Shown in pieces: positions 49,882 to 62,224 of a stretch of 64,000 nt of DNA (position 1 is the first letter of the stretch; every line of letters starts with the position of its first letter). This DNA comes from Scleromitrula shiraiana. Taxonomy: Eukaryota; Ascomycota; Leotiomycetes; Helotiales; Sclerotiniaceae. The notes beneath the pieces were generated by a model that saw only the letters and a list, made by a program, of their open reading frames with translations, was not told where the DNA came from and made no database searches. Both the position numbers and the translations under genes were made by a program. The DNA lies in NCBI GenBank assembly GCA_028455995.1, contig JABELC010000010.1:62001-126000 (forward strand), given 5' to 3'.

Positions 49882-51638
49882 ATGGCTCCAGATTTGAATA
49901 CAGTTCCACCCTCTCCAAGGCATGATAAAAAGTCAAGCCTAGCAGGATTTAATCCTCCTACCAAACCAAATATTCTATATATCATGGCAGATCAACTCGC
50001 TGCCCCATTACTAAAAATGCATAATCCAAACTCACAAATTAAAACACCAAATTTGGATTCTCTAGCAAAAGATGCCGTCGTTTTCGATTCCGCCTACTGT
50101 CCTTCTCCTCTTTGCGCCCCATCTCGTATGTCAATGGTTACAGGACAATTACCTACGAAAATTGGTTCATATGATAACGCCTGTTCAATCGATCCTTCAA
50201 CACCTACTTATGCGCATTATCTTCGAGCTGCAGGATACGAAACTACATTGGCAGGAAAGATGCATTTCATTGGGGAACAATTACATGGATATGAAAGTCG
50301 ATTGACAAGTGATATTTATCCGGGTGATTATGGTTGGGCGGTTGATTGGGAAAATCCTGATAAGAGATTGGAATGGTATCATAATGCTAGTTCTATTTTG
50401 CAGGCTGGTATTTGTGTTAGAAGTAATCAGTTGGATTATGATGAGGAGGTTATGTATAAGAGTACTCAATTCCTTTATGATCATGTTAGAAAAGGTCCAA
50501 ATACGAGACCTTTTTGTATGACCGTAAGTTTTTAAGATCTATAAATTTCTCTATACTAATATTTTATATCCAGGTCTCCCTCACTCATCCACATGATCCT
50601 TATAACATTCAAAAGAAATTCTGGGATATGTACGAAGGAGTTGATATCGATCTACCCACCGTCACTATCCCTCAAGATGAGCAAGATTCCCATAGCGCCC
50701 GTCTCTTAAAAGTATGCGATCTTTGGGATAAAGAATTTACCCCCGAACAAATCAAACGAGCTCGTCGTGCGTATTACGGAGCAGTTAGTTACGTGGATGA
50801 CTGCATAGGAAAACTTCTTCAAGTCCTAAAAGATTGCCGATTGGATGATAATACCATTATAGTATTCAGTGGTGATCATGGAGATATGCTCGGAGAACGC
50901 AATCTTTGGTACAAAATGTCATATTTCGAATCTTCGGTCCGTGTACCACTCTTGATTCATTACCCTCAACAATTCACACCCCATCACGTCTCGGCCAACG
51001 TCTCAACCCTCGACATCCTTCCCACCTTGGCCGATCTAGTCAATATCAAACTATGGGCCAACCTTCCTATGGATGGCTCTTCTCTTCTCCCTTGGCTCCA
51101 AAACAGAGATGGAGGCTGCGATACCGTATTTGCCGAATACTGCGGCGAGGGAACCATAGCTCCTATGATGATGATCCGTCGAGGCCCATGGAAATACATC
51201 GTCTGTCCCGCCGATCCACCACAACTCTACAATCTCGAATCCGACCCGCACGAACTTATTAATATTGCATCTCTACCCGCCAAACATCCTTCTTTGACAG
51301 CAGAAACCCATCAAATCCTCACCGATTTCCACGCCGAAGCGGAGAAGAAATGGAACATGCAACAAATCACCTCGGACGTTCTCCTAAGTCAACGCAAGAG
51401 GAAATTAGTATGGAGTGCGCTGAAAGTCGGCAAGTTTACCTCGTGGGACCACAATCCTACGGAGGATGGGAGGGAGAAATATATCAGGAGTCATATTCCT
51501 CTGGATGATCTCGAGCTGAAGGCGAGGTTTCCGCCGGTGGATTGGTTGGGGAGGGATCTTGGGAGTGGGTTGGGGGGGTTTGGAGCGGGGGGGATGGGTG
51601 GCGTGGTTGCGGAACAGGCGGGCGCTTATGGTCAGTGA
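49882..51638 (+). CDS. Choline sulfatase
   Basis: Two exons: 49882-50523 and 50574-51638, about 568 residues; the 50-bp intron (GTAAGT, CCAG) keeps frame. Near the N-terminus NILYIMADQ supplies the metal-binding Asp of type I sulfatases. Residues 78-82 are CAPSR, the C-x-P-x-R motif whose Cys is oxidised to formylglycine, the catalytic nucleophile. VFSGDHGDMLGE supplies the second metal-binding Asp/His pair. The C-terminal choline-sulfatase region includes KYIVCPADPPQLYNLE and ends in a Gly-rich, poorly conserved tail. The enzyme splits choline-O-sulfate into choline and sulfate, a way to reuse stored or environmental sulfur; it belongs to the betC family. No signal peptide is seen, so it is likely cytosolic. 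No neighbouring transporter or choline-oxidation gene is present. Confidence 0.95.
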
Positions 51639-52030
51639 GTGGTGTGTGGTGAGTGGTGGGGAATTAAATATTAGTTGTGGGTGGATTGGGGTGTGGAATG
51701 AATGGATGGAATGGAATGGATGGAATGGATGGTTGAAATTGAAACTGGGATTGGGTTGAATACGATATAATACGATATGATATGATATGATATGATAAGA
51801 TATGATACGATATGTTAGATATGAAATACTTAACTGATTGATTAAATTGAATCGATACTATTTTCGCATAACATAGCATAGCACAGCACAGCACAGCACA
51901 ATGAGCGAAAGATCTTTTAAAAGTGCAAGGAAAGTGGGAAGTGGGAGGGGGGATCATCGTGGGATGAAGGGATAATGGAAGAAGGGGAGAAGGAGGGGAG
52001 TAGAAATGTATGTACATACTAGTATTGAAA

Positions 52031-52114
52031 TATTTATATTTATATTTATATTTATATTTATATTTATATTTATATTTATATTTATATTTATATTTATATT
52101 TATATTTATATTTA
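52031..52114. repeat. TATATT hexamer array
   Basis: About fourteen tandem copies of a TATATT/TATTTA hexamer, followed by two to three copies of an 18-bp unit containing ATTCGAGTCTATATTT up to about 52155. The open frame across it (alternating Phe-Ile) is a by-product of the repeat. Confidence 0.9.
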
Positions 52115-52234
52115 TTCGAGTCTATATTTATTCGAGTCTATATTTATTAGAGTCTATAATAGTGCTAATACTAATACTAATATTAATAAATAAATTGATT
52201 TTATTCGATTTGCTTTTTATTCGACTTGATGTTT

Positions 52235-52274
52235 ATTACTCGCTACTCGCTACTCGCTACTCGCTACTCGCTAC
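52235..52274. repeat. 7-bp CTACTCG repeat
   Basis: About five tandem copies of CTACTCG, perfect in the centre. Confidence 0.85.
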
Positions 52275-52762
52275 AGTGGTGTATGATATATGGTATATGG
52301 TATATGGTATATGATATATGATGGTGGTAGTATTGGATTTTTGATGTTTTTGATGTTTTTGCTAGTGGTAGTGGTAGTGGTATTGAAAATTGAAGATATA
52401 GGACTCAGAGGAGGAGGAGGAGGAGGAGGAGGAAGATATGGGAGGGAGGAATGTTGTTAGTATGATTTTATACTGTGATTATTTATTTTAAGTTAAAAAG
52501 TTTAATGGAGAGTCATGGTGAGGTAGAGTGGACTAGAGTAGAGTAGATTGGATTAATTAAATTCATTGATGTTATTTATTTATTTATTTATTTATTCATT
52601 TGAGATAGATATTAACATCGATATTGAGATTGTAAATATGGGATTGTTAATTTAAGTAGATAGATAGATACTAGATAGATAAATAAACAGATAAACCAAA
52701 CTAAACCAAACTCCATCCCATCCCATCCTAATCAATCAATAACTCCCCCCCCCAACTCTCCT

Positions 52763-55177
52763 TCAAGTTGTACTACCAGGTACACTAAATCTTGCTCTTT
52801 CTCTTCCATTTGCACCACCGATACTACTTCTAGTAGCGCTACTCTTGTTCCCATGATCGGCACCACTTCCACTCCCACTCCCACTCCCACTCCCACTCAT
52901 CCTCGTCCTCGTCCTCGATATTTCCATCCCCGATTGCAATTGCGATTGCACAGGATCTAAACTCGGCATCTGTATCTGTACATGTACACGTGACGAAGTT
53001 TCGATCCGAGTCTCTGACGGATTTGAAAACGACGGATCTGAAAATAACATACTTAATGAAGATAAAAACCTCTCATTGTCATTCCCGTTTCCTTTTCCTT
53101 TGCCTTTTTCTTTGCTAAATATGTGATTTTTATTCGGAGGGTGGTTTTGTGTTGGAGTTTGCATCGGATTCCTATTGTTTGCTTTTATACTCGATGGATT
53201 CCCCTTCGTCTTTGTCTTTGTCTTCGTCTTCTTATTTTCGCTATTGTGTTTTCTGTTTCCTTTTCCTTTTCCTTTTTCATTTTCATTTTCATGTTCATGT
53301 TCATGTTCATGTTCATTTTCATCCCGTGAAAGTGAAAGTGAAACCCCATCCTCATTATTCCGGCCCAAACTCCTCCTCACTCCTCTAACGATTCCCCTCT
53401 TTTGTTCTATTCTGACCTTCTCCCTCCTATCCATTAATATCTTAACAACTTCTTTGTTTCGTCCGCCTCTCGACACTGCTTCTTCGAGTGCTGTTTTACC
53501 GCTTTTATTTCGTAATTCGAAAATATCTATTCCCATTTCTTTCCCACCATTTTCCTTGTCCATCTTAGTTTTAGCATTTATATTTCTCCCCAACTGTTCA
53601 TTATTGTGCGGAAACCCCCCCTCACGCTCCTCCACCCTCCCCACCAACGCCCTTATAACCCCGCCGCTCCCCCACCGCCCCGCAAAATGCACCACCGTAT
53701 CGCCCTCCCTGTTCCTCGTCCCGAAATCTTCCTGCTTCGTTTTACTCACTAGATACAAAATCATCTTATCGCCCACCTCCCTATTTCTTCCCATGGAGAG
53801 ATCCCTTCCTTTTCGAATCCCCACATGTAGTGGAATTTCGCCCGTGGTTTTTCTCTTTACCAAGAATGCTTCCGGGGGCGATATATCCCCAATGAGCGTG
53901 AGTACTTTGAGATCGTTTTCGTATGTGGAGAGGTGATCGAGCAGGGAATGTAGCGGGGGGAGTTTAAGATTCGGTATTAACCCATCGACATATAAAGCCG
54001 TAATATTTCTCAACGCCTGGATATCCTGCGCTCTCAATTTCAGCCAAAAGATTTCCTGGATCTGGGTATGGATGATCTTGAGGACATTCGTCGCCGAAGG
54101 CGGGAGCTGTGTTAAGATGAGTTGAAGCAGGCTGTATTGACGAAACTCAAAGGCGAGCGCGAGGGCGATATTTTGGGACATTGATGTTCCCGGTGCGGGG
54201 GTTGAGAGGGGTAGGAGATCAGCGCCTGAGAGGATTAGTTGGGTTGCTAGTGAGGGACAGCGGGAGCGGATGGCCATGTGGAGGGGGGATTCGCCGGAAT
54301 TGTTGAGGAAGGAGAGGTATTCGGGGCGGGATTTCATTTTTGTGATTAGGTATTCGCCGACTGGTTGGTTGCCGACTCGGGCTGCGACGTGGAGGAGGGT
54401 GTCGTTGTTTCTTTCTCTTCTTTGGAATACATCTACGCCGTTATCCAGGAGATGTTTGACCAATTGTAGATTTTGATCTGAGATACCTGTGGCGAGAAAT
54501 ATAGGTGGTGGTCCCAAGGGTTCGGAATTCGCTGTAATATCTCCACCCCTAGCCATCATCTCATTTGAAATCCTAATAGCAATATCGGCCTTATGTTTCA
54601 TAAGAGCATAGATAAAAACCGAATGATTGGCATCATTAACAGCCAATACATCCGCCCCAGCCCCAATCAAAATATTAACCGATTCCATCTGGCCCTTCCC
54701 AGCCGCAGCATGCAGTACGGAATTACCAGCCCAATCACGTGCATTAGCATCTAAACCCTTCTCCAAGAACAACCTCAACAGTTTCTCATGACCAACGGCA
54801 CCCAGTAGATGTAACCACGTAGCGCCATTTCTCTCCCTGCCCCCAAACCGAGTGAGACACCACTCGAGCGATCTCTTCCGAAAATAATCCATCACGAATG
54901 CGGAATCCCAGATGGGGGCACAGGCCCACAGCCGTCGCTGGGAGACGTAACATCTCCCTCTACTATAGACCCAGATGGAGCGAGCGCGAGGCTCGGGCTC
55001 CGAATCCGTCGCCGGTCGGAAGTGTCGCCGGAATGCTTTGTTGTAGAAGAGAGGGGTGAGGATGGTGGCGTTTCGCTGCGAGGTTCGGACGAGGGCGTTT
55101 AGGGGCTCTCGTTTTAGGAAATCTCCTATACAGAGGAGGATTTCGGGGGGGAGTTCACTAAATTCCATGGTGGGCAT
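52763..55177 (-). CDS. F-box protein with ankyrin repeats
   Basis: A single uninterrupted frame of 804 codons on the minus strand. Residues ~5-50 match an F-box (FSELPPEILLCIGDFLKR), which binds Skp1 in SCF ubiquitin ligases. Residues ~115-340 contain ankyrin repeats, for example GNSVLHAAAGKGQMESVNIL and DTLLHVAARVGN, and further repeats occur at about 440-620 (GEIPLHVGIRKG, GDTVVHFAGRWG, GKTALEEAVSRGG). Residues ~635-700 are a charged low-complexity stretch with Glu-His dipeptides encoded by a TCATGT-type repeat on the plus strand, and a Ser-Gly run lies near residues 768-780. The protein probably recruits a substrate through its ankyrin repeats; the substrate is unknown. The ATG three codons downstream is an alternative start. 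Codon wobble alternates between C-rich and G-rich patches. Confidence 0.88.
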   Translation of the reverse strand: MPTMEFSELPPEILLCIGDFLKREPLNALVRTSQRNATILTPLFYNKAFRRHFRPATDSEPEPRARSIWVYSRGRCYVSQRRLWACAPIWDSAFVMDYFRKRSLEWCLTRFGGRERNGATWLHLLGAVGHEKLLRLFLEKGLDANARDWAGNSVLHAAAGKGQMESVNILIGAGADVLAVNDANHSVFIYALMKHKADIAIRISNEMMARGGDITANSEPLGPPPIFLATGISDQNLQLVKHLLDNGVDVFQRRERNNDTLLHVAARVGNQPVGEYLITKMKSRPEYLSFLNNSGESPLHMAIRSRCPSLATQLILSGADLLPLSTPAPGTSMSQNIALALAFEFRQYSLLQLILTQLPPSATNVLKIIHTQIQEIFWLKLRAQDIQALRNITALYVDGLIPNLKLPPLHSLLDHLSTYENDLKVLTLIGDISPPEAFLVKRKTTGEIPLHVGIRKGRDLSMGRNREVGDKMILYLVSKTKQEDFGTRNREGDTVVHFAGRWGSGGVIRALVGRVEEREGGFPHNNEQLGRNINAKTKMDKENGGKEMGIDIFELRNKSGKTALEEAVSRGGRNKEVVKILMDRREKVRIEQKRGIVRGVRRSLGRNNEDGVSLSLSRDENEHEHEHEHENENEKGKGKGNRKHNSENKKTKTKTKTKGNPSSIKANNRNPMQTPTQNHPPNKNHIFSKEKGKGKGNGNDNERFLSSLSMLFSDPSFSNPSETRIETSSRVHVQIQMPSLDPVQSQLQSGMEISRTRTRMSGSGSGSGSGSGADHGNKSSATRSSIGGANGRERARFSVPGSTT

Positions 55178-58100
55178 TTTTGGGTTTGGAATTGAAATTG
55201 AATAGGATGGATGTTTTTCATGAAGGTTGGGAAGAGAAGAATAATTTAATTGATTATTAATTATTTTATTGTTGTGGATGGAAGTTGAAGATATTTTTTT
55301 TGGATAGGATTGGTTTGGTTGAAAGTTATGTGTTGGTGATGCAGTGTAGTGTAAGAATAGTAGTGTAAGAATGATAGGTTATTCTTTTCAGGGTCTGGAC
55401 CGAATCGGTATTTTGGGTTACTAGTAAGTACGAGTAAGGCAAGTCTTGAATGATGATGTCTATCAATCAATAGAAGAAGAACAATTATTATTTTTTTATT
55501 CTTTAAATCTTGTTTGTTTGAATGTCTCAATAGTATAAGAATATTCAAAGAATTATCTTAGGATGCTTCTTATATGAATCAAGAATTAAAAAGGCGTTCG
55601 TCGAATTGATATCAATCAAGTCCAAGTCAGAGGAGAGAAAGAAGAGAAGGTTGATGTCAAGGATGGAAAGGTCGGGATATGTAAGAATAGAACCTCCAGG
55701 GTTTGGATGTGCCGGATTCTTTCCGGTACTATACTACCAGGTAGTAGAAATAAGTTGTGCTAAGTATCGTTGGTGCCGTATAATAGAACTAGGTAGATCC
55801 GTCGTCGGTTGTCGGTATCGGTGTGATACAGAATAAAACGAGGCTGGATAGGATTGGATGAAGTTATTGATGTGATGTTGATGTGATATTGATACGTAGG
55901 TTGTGTATATGAGTAAGCGGGTAGGTAAGTTGGTATAAGATGGGATGATGGAATGGAATGAAATAAAATAGTACACGCTGGATATCTTTAAGAGGTTACA
56001 TATATTTATTGTTCGTGTCGTTATTTCGGATGTTGTATAATGTAGTACTGTAGTAATGTGGGTTACAGTGTAGTTGGAAATAACTGTGATAGTGAATATA
56101 TGGATACCGGCGGCAATGTCGTGCTTTGCGTGATTCACTTAATTATGATGTTGATGTTGATGTTGATATTGATATTGAGATAAGAAAGTAAGAGAAGGGA
56201 AAGAAAGAAAGGAAAGAAAAGAGAAGAGAAAAGAAGAGGAAGTTGAAACTAATAATACATATGTCCAGCTATTAATATAATGAATGACAACAGAGCAAAA
56301 AAAGAAGTATATAGAAAAGTTTTCTATTGAGTCGTCAGAATAAGATTTAAGTGATGATGAATAACAATGAATTTCAAGATTAATATATAAATAATACTTG
56401 CATAATACAACATGTCATTACAACACGAGTGAATGCATAATAAAGAGTAAGAAAAAGAATAAGGAATCGATTACAATTTGTTGAAAATTAAATGTTAGAG
56501 AGTAAGGATAGAACTATGGGTTAAACAACAGGAAGATTTGACGTTTATGATGTTGGTTGGTCTTTTACATAAGATTTCTCGAGTACACATAGAACAACAG
56601 TAGATAATATGGATGGATGGATGGATGGATGGATGGATGTATGGATGATGGTGCCCAAAAGCTCTACTTCATTTAGGGTAGGTTATATCTTCAACCTCAC
56701 ACAACAACATGAATATGACATCCTAACTCTTCATTTGAATACAAAAACCCATTCTGCGCAACGAAATTAATAAATCTATATATTTTCAATGGATTAATAA
56801 TATGTAGTTGAATTTTGACCAATTTTATATGACAGAGACACCATCATATGCATGTACAATATTCCAACATCCATCCCAGCTAGCATTCAAACCCCAGAAA
56901 CTCCGCGACAAAGATCCGCCGCATCAGTTGAGCCTCATTGAAATTTGAACGACAGATAAGTTTGAATGGAACACGACACAACACCACACAACACAACACA
57001 ACAAAACACAACACAACAAGACACAACACGACACGATACGACACGATACAACACGATATAATTCCCGAAATAGAACGAAACGAGAACCACGAATTGGGCC
57101 TTTCTGTTTGAATATGCGGGTGACATATAGTTGATACACTAATTCACGATCACAGTGCAGTGGGTAATAAAAGTGAGCGAAGGCGGGAAATATAACATTA
57201 CCTTTAAGGATAGATGGAGAACGAGAAATAGTTGGCAGATGTTACTGATGTATTGAGAATGAATTGTTACCTACCTATTTCGAGCTTATCTGCCTACATA
57301 CTTACCCGTGTACACACGCATTTCGAATTGCGAATTCACGACGAAGAACTACACTCTTCTCATCCATTTATCTGTCATATCTCACGATGGTATGTCGAAT
57401 TGAATCGAATCGGATCGGATCGGATCGGATCGCCTTGTATTGTATTATATCATATCATATTATATCCTCGCAGATCTTTGACTTGACTGCAGAACGCGAT
57501 GGGCTGGGATATTGGAATTACATTATATTACATTACATGCTTACGTTTGCGGAACAAAGTGCAGTATTAATCGCAACTGCGGATATGCAAAACAGATCAA
57601 TAAATGGGCTAGAATGAACTGCGGTTTCACCCAATTTAGTCAGGTCGTGTTTCGGTGTGTGTCGATTAGATGGTAAAGAGAATGAGAAATGAGAAATGAG
57701 GAAAGAGAAGGAAGGGAAGAGCGCTTTGGTTATAGGTAGGAGATACACATCGCAGATCGGATAGGTAAATGGAAACAGTCGATATGCCGATCGATATATT
57801 CACCGGAGAAAAGCGGTTTCAGATCCAGTAAGACTCGGACAAAGCCTTAAGAACATCAAGGACGAAAAATACAAATAAAAGTATCTGCAGAGTCGACTCA
57901 AACCAAACCAAACCAAACCAAACCAACTAGCTCGTCTTCTTATTCACCAAGATATGGTATGTATGTATGTATTAATCTGTAAACCGATATCTCCTTCAAT
58001 TCGAACACTAGTTACCTAGATTTCGATTGCACACGTTATTGGTTTCAATCTTTTATTTTAGTATTAGATGAGAATATCAAAATAATTGACATCGAAATAG

Positions 58101-58738
58101 ATAATGTCAATTTTTGAAGTTGTGGAATACTAGTAAATAATACCTTTCATTTTGTTTTGTTTTTTCTGTCGCTGAATATGAATAAATCTATATGTTTATT
58201 ACAAGTAGTAATATCATATATATATATATATATTGCATATTGTATATGAGTTTTCTTTACTAGATTACTAGTACTTACAATTGATAATATATGTTTTTTG
58301 GTATTTATATGTATTTTCTTCCTTCCTTTCTTTTTTTTTTCTTTCTTCCTTTCTTTACTATTTTAGTGCATATCACAACATACCTAGTAGTATGTTTCTT
58401 TCTTTTTTTTTGATATTTAATATACGGATATCTATATCCATATTCTTACTTAACCATCCATTACATCTTAGCGTACTTAGTATTTCTGCCAATGACAATG
58501 ATAGGCGGATAAATAACTGGATATCGGTCTAGAATCGATGTAGTATTTCTTAAATTCTACACTTATTAGTGGGCTTGACTCGCCTATCTATTACAAGCTT
58601 TTTTACATGACGATTCGAGTTTGCTAGTGGGATTGGCATAACAGAATAGCACTAGTTATTTCTATCATCATGATATGATTCATATACCATAATTTTTCTC
58701 GTCTTCTCTTTCTTGATTGATTGATTATTCCCCATCAT

Positions 58739-58777
58739 ATATACAGTGCATATATACAGTGCATATATACAGTGCAT
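58739..58777. repeat. 13-bp repeat, three copies
   Basis: Three perfect tandem copies of ATATACAGTGCAT. Confidence 0.85.
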
Positions 58778-59657
58778 ATATAAGAAGCCGTTTCTGACCA
58801 CTCGTCAGGCTTTTCTTGCGTACATTGATTCAAGTTGATGCGATTCTACCGGTATGACTGCGATATATCAAGACCGAGACAACGAATCCTGAATCTTTTG
58901 ATGGAGCGATTGTTTGATGCTGCTTGCTGATGGGTTGCTGATGGATTCAAGAACTTGAAAGCCTTGGATAATATGTACATGGTACTTGGCGCAGGTGAAT
59001 GTATAAAAAGAAACATCAGTCAATGTGATCTACATGTACATGATATTATCATCCAACCGGTAGCCGAGAGTAAAAAGATACGTAAATATGTTGAATAAAT
59101 AGATAATTGGAATATAGAACAAACGGGTAGGAAATGGCAGTAGTTTTTTTTTCTATTTGTTATAGTGTACTCTCATGCCAATCCATTGCGACACCGACAC
59201 CGGTGTGTCAATGAAGCTAGAGAACTTTCCTTCTACATTCTATGACGTCTACTGTACTGTAGTGTATTAAACTATAATTATGACCGTTATTCATGCGCAT
59301 CTACCTATCTATCTATAGATAGACAACCATTCCTGGAAGTATCTATCCATATTCCCCCTCACCCCACCGCGAACACTAAGCGCGAACCTTACTACATCCT
59401 ACATACTACATCCTACATCCTACATACCAGTCGTCAAGTCCTCCTTAGGTTTCCCCTCTAGTACACACTAGTGCATAAGCTAAGTTTCTAGCAATCTATG
59501 ACGTTTCTCTCTTTTTTTTTTCTCTCTCTCTCTCTCTCTCTCTCCTTGGCGTTGTTAAACTCAAGTCATTGATTGTGCTAGACTCTGATTTTCAGATATT
59601 TGTATATGCTGCTTTCCCTCTCTCATTCCTTCTTTTTTTCCTCGTCCATTGTCTAAT

Positions 59658-59777
59658 ATTCGCTCGTAGGATATACGGTATTGATACATTAATATATTAT
59701 CCCATATATTGATTCTCAAACATTCGCTCGTAGGATATACTGTGTTGATATATTATCCCATACATTAATTCTCAAAC
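59658..59777. repeat. Imperfect ~60-bp tandem duplication upstream of the RING gene
   Basis: Unit 1 (59658-59721) and unit 2 (59722-59777) both start ATTCGCTCGTAGGATATAC and end ATTCTCAAAC. Unit 2 lacks about eight bases in the middle. The pair lies about 210 bp before the RING-gene start codon, so it probably sits in its promoter or leader. Confidence 0.85.
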
Positions 59778-59987
59778 ATTCTTGGATAATAATAGCATCT
59801 TGTTTCCTAATACTATCTTATCGATTCGCTCTTTCTGCTTCTTCTTCTTCTTCTTCTTCTTCTTCTCCCATCTCATCTCATCTCGTACATCTCATCTCAT
59901 ATATTCACCTATAATTTACCAACATAGCTACAAGTTCAAACTTTACATATATATTCTTATATATAAAAATTTATTAATTGATTAAAA

Positions 59988-62224
59988 ATGGCCGAAAGCA
60001 GATGCGAAGAAGCAGTTTCCGCCATGAATCCAATCCGTCTCTTGGCAGCGGAAGTTGTATTGGCCTCATTCTCACTCGAGGATGATATGAAGGAAGATTG
60101 GGTAAGTCTCCCCCTCTATTCCTAGCTTCCTACACCTCCCTCGCTACTTACTAACATCCCACCTCCGCCAGTTCGCCCGAACCAATACCACAGCAGCAGA
60201 AACACCAATCTATCTCCAGCAACTCTTGAGCCCCCACGTTCAAGTCCGTGGGCAGATTCAGGGAATGCTCAAGACATTGATGGAGGTTTTCAATAACGAG
60301 TTGCCGGGGGGACTGGAGAATGCCGTGGCTTATGTCTGGCATTATATTTGTGGTGTTTTGGGGGTACGTACATATTTTTTCGTTTTGTTCTTAATTGGGT
60401 TTAAATGCTTGTTTTAGTTCGTGTGTTTGATTAAAATGTTTAATATGAGTATTTGGTTTCATTTTCATATATAATTCGGTTTCGAGGTATAGGTTGGCTT
60501 TAGTGTATATTTCTGCTTGAGTGTGCTGCTTGGCTCGATTGTATAAAATGATTTCAATGCATGCTTCAATTCGATTGTTTGTTTTCATCTCGACATATGA
60601 TTATTTTCGCATGTTCTACTTGATTTGAATGGTGTACTTTGTTCGAATATTTTTACTTCATTCCAATATTCTTCCTCATATGTCATTTTTGAATATTTTC
60701 AATAATACTGGCGATTCTTTCAATTCTTTTCCATATTCCAATATTTTTTAATGTTTTCAATAATGCGTCAAATGTTGTAATATTTTGACTTCAAGTTGTT
60801 CTCTGATTATCTCCACCCACAAATCCCCTAAAATAACCGAGATGAAGAAACTCAAAACTAACTGGCCTCGTTAGTCACATCCAAAACTCGTCACTCGTTT
60901 GATTGCTAATAACAAACGGATGACCCAAAATAATAACAACAACAAATCCGAGGAGAAAACCAGCATCAACAACAACAGATGGGAGAAGTACTGGAAAGCA
61001 TCCGAACATCATCACACACTCGAAACGCTTACCCATGAATATGGCGCGGAAACTTTTGATATCGGACTTACGCGTGATTTTGTTAATCGTTTACTTCGCC
61101 AGTTCCGGATCCTATCAAAATCTCCCACGTACTGGCGTTGTTTAGATGCAAAGTGCCCTTGTAAAGAGGGATTAAAAATCTTGCGCTCTTGGAATAATGA
61201 TGGGGTGTCAAAACCTCGTAGGGATGCCGAGGAGGAGGAGGATTTGCTGGAGAGAGATGAAAACGGGGATGTTATTGTAAGTTTAAAAGAATTTCCCTTC
61301 TTATGCCGTTCCTTTGCCATTTCGTTATTTTTTCATTGCTCATCCTAACCATCCTCTTCGCTGATCACACGCTAATGAATCATCCTCCATCAGACTTGCG
61401 CTATATGCCTCAATCCTGTGGCATACTCTACGACTTTAAGTCCATGCTCTCACTCTCAACTTTGCTATTATTGTATTACGAGGTGGCTTGATCTCGATCT
61501 AGATAGCTCTTGTGTCATGTGCAGAGGACAAGTCCGCAGGATTTCTCTGGACGAGAAGAGTCATGCATGGAAGGCTAAGATCGCATTGGAAGATGCAATA
61601 GCAAAGTTGAGAGTGAGTGGTCCTCCCGGCACCTGGAAAGTCATGACTGCGTACTATGACTGCGACTCTGACTCGGAGGATGATACTACTGATCAGCATA
61701 GCAATACTGCCGATGATGGCTCGAATAGTGACGCTACTTGGTCGGTAGGGAGTCAAGATGAAGAAGCCGCTGTCTCCTCTACACTCGCCCCAACCACACC
61801 GGAATATTTCTCAGATGACGAGGACAGCGAGTCCGACGTATTCTGTGACTGTCAATCTGAGCAGCCACGGCTATTTCATGATGATGACTTAGCCACCCGA
61901 CCGGATTTCCTCTTTGCAAGAGCACAATTCCTAGCTCATTTTAAAAAGTCTGAGAACGAAAATACGGCTGACAAGCAAGGTTCTCGTCGACAATTAAGAA
62001 AGGCAAAATACCTTAAGAAAAGAGAGCTCGAAGATAAGGAAATGATGCAGCAGAAAGAATTGCTCGACGAGCAAGATGGGATTGCTCGGGACGCTACTTG
62101 GGACGGGTTGATTTCGGAGCTAGAGAGAAGAGAAGCAAGCGTGAAGGCTTCGAGAGAGCAAGTGATGAGTGACCCGCGTTATTTGAAAGCATCAAGCAAG
62201 TCCAAAGGGACGTCAGAAACGTAG
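59988..62224 (+). CDS. RING-finger protein (probable E3 ubiquitin ligase)
   Basis: Four exons: 59988-60101, 60172-60363, 60875-61276 and 61394-62224, about 512 residues; all donors are GTAAGT or GTACGT and all junctions are in frame. The RING finger starts exactly at exon 4: Cys238, Cys241, Cys254, His256, Cys260, Cys263, Cys276 and Cys279, a C3HC4 arrangement that binds two zinc ions and recruits an E2 enzyme. Residues ~1-235 are mixed helical with a short Asn-rich run. Residues ~315-400 are very acidic (Asp/Ser/Glu), and ~410-500 form a charged helix, perhaps a coiled coil. Ubiquitin-ligase activity is inferred from the RING. Intron 2 is 511 bp, long for this window; its canonical CTAAC branch site lies just before the acceptor. 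A split into two genes at that intron is the main alternative. Confidence 0.82.

Larger units (their letters stand above)
51639..52762. other. Convergent 3' intergenic region rich in repeats
   Basis: Lies between the stop codons of choline sulfatase (plus) and the F-box/ankyrin gene (minus), so it holds two 3' untranslated regions. It contains GATAT repeats (about 51766-51795), CACAG repeats (about 51877-51900), the hexamer array at 52031-52114, CTACTCG repeats (52235-52274), a GAG repeat (about 52408-52432) and TTTA repeats (about 52575-52597). No gene is seen. Confidence 0.65.
55178..59987. other. Intergenic, 4.8 kb
   Basis: No gene I can support. Contents include ATGG repeats (about 56611-56640), a CACAA/ACACG-rich stretch (about 56969-57055) that makes Cys/Val-rich open frames on the minus strand, CGGAT repeats (about 57408-57430), AAACC repeats (about 57900-57925), a 13-bp repeat (58739-58777), a CT repeat (59521-59544), an imperfect 64-bp duplication (59658-59777) and a CTT repeat (about 59838-59867). 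The right end should hold the RING-gene promoter. Confidence 0.6.

Noticed and set aside
52006..52314. Open frame of alternating Phe and Ile, membrane-protein-like
   Set aside because: It is produced entirely by the TATATT hexamer array in a convergent 3' region.
53175..53936. Plus-strand open frame of 253 codons opposite the F-box/ankyrin gene
   Set aside because: It is antisense to a better supported gene and is made of Phe/Ser/Leu runs reflecting the repeat on the coding strand.
49882..55177. Choline sulfatase and the F-box/ankyrin gene as part of a sulfur-use cluster
   Set aside because: They are convergent, separated by repeats, and no transporter or choline oxidase lies nearby.
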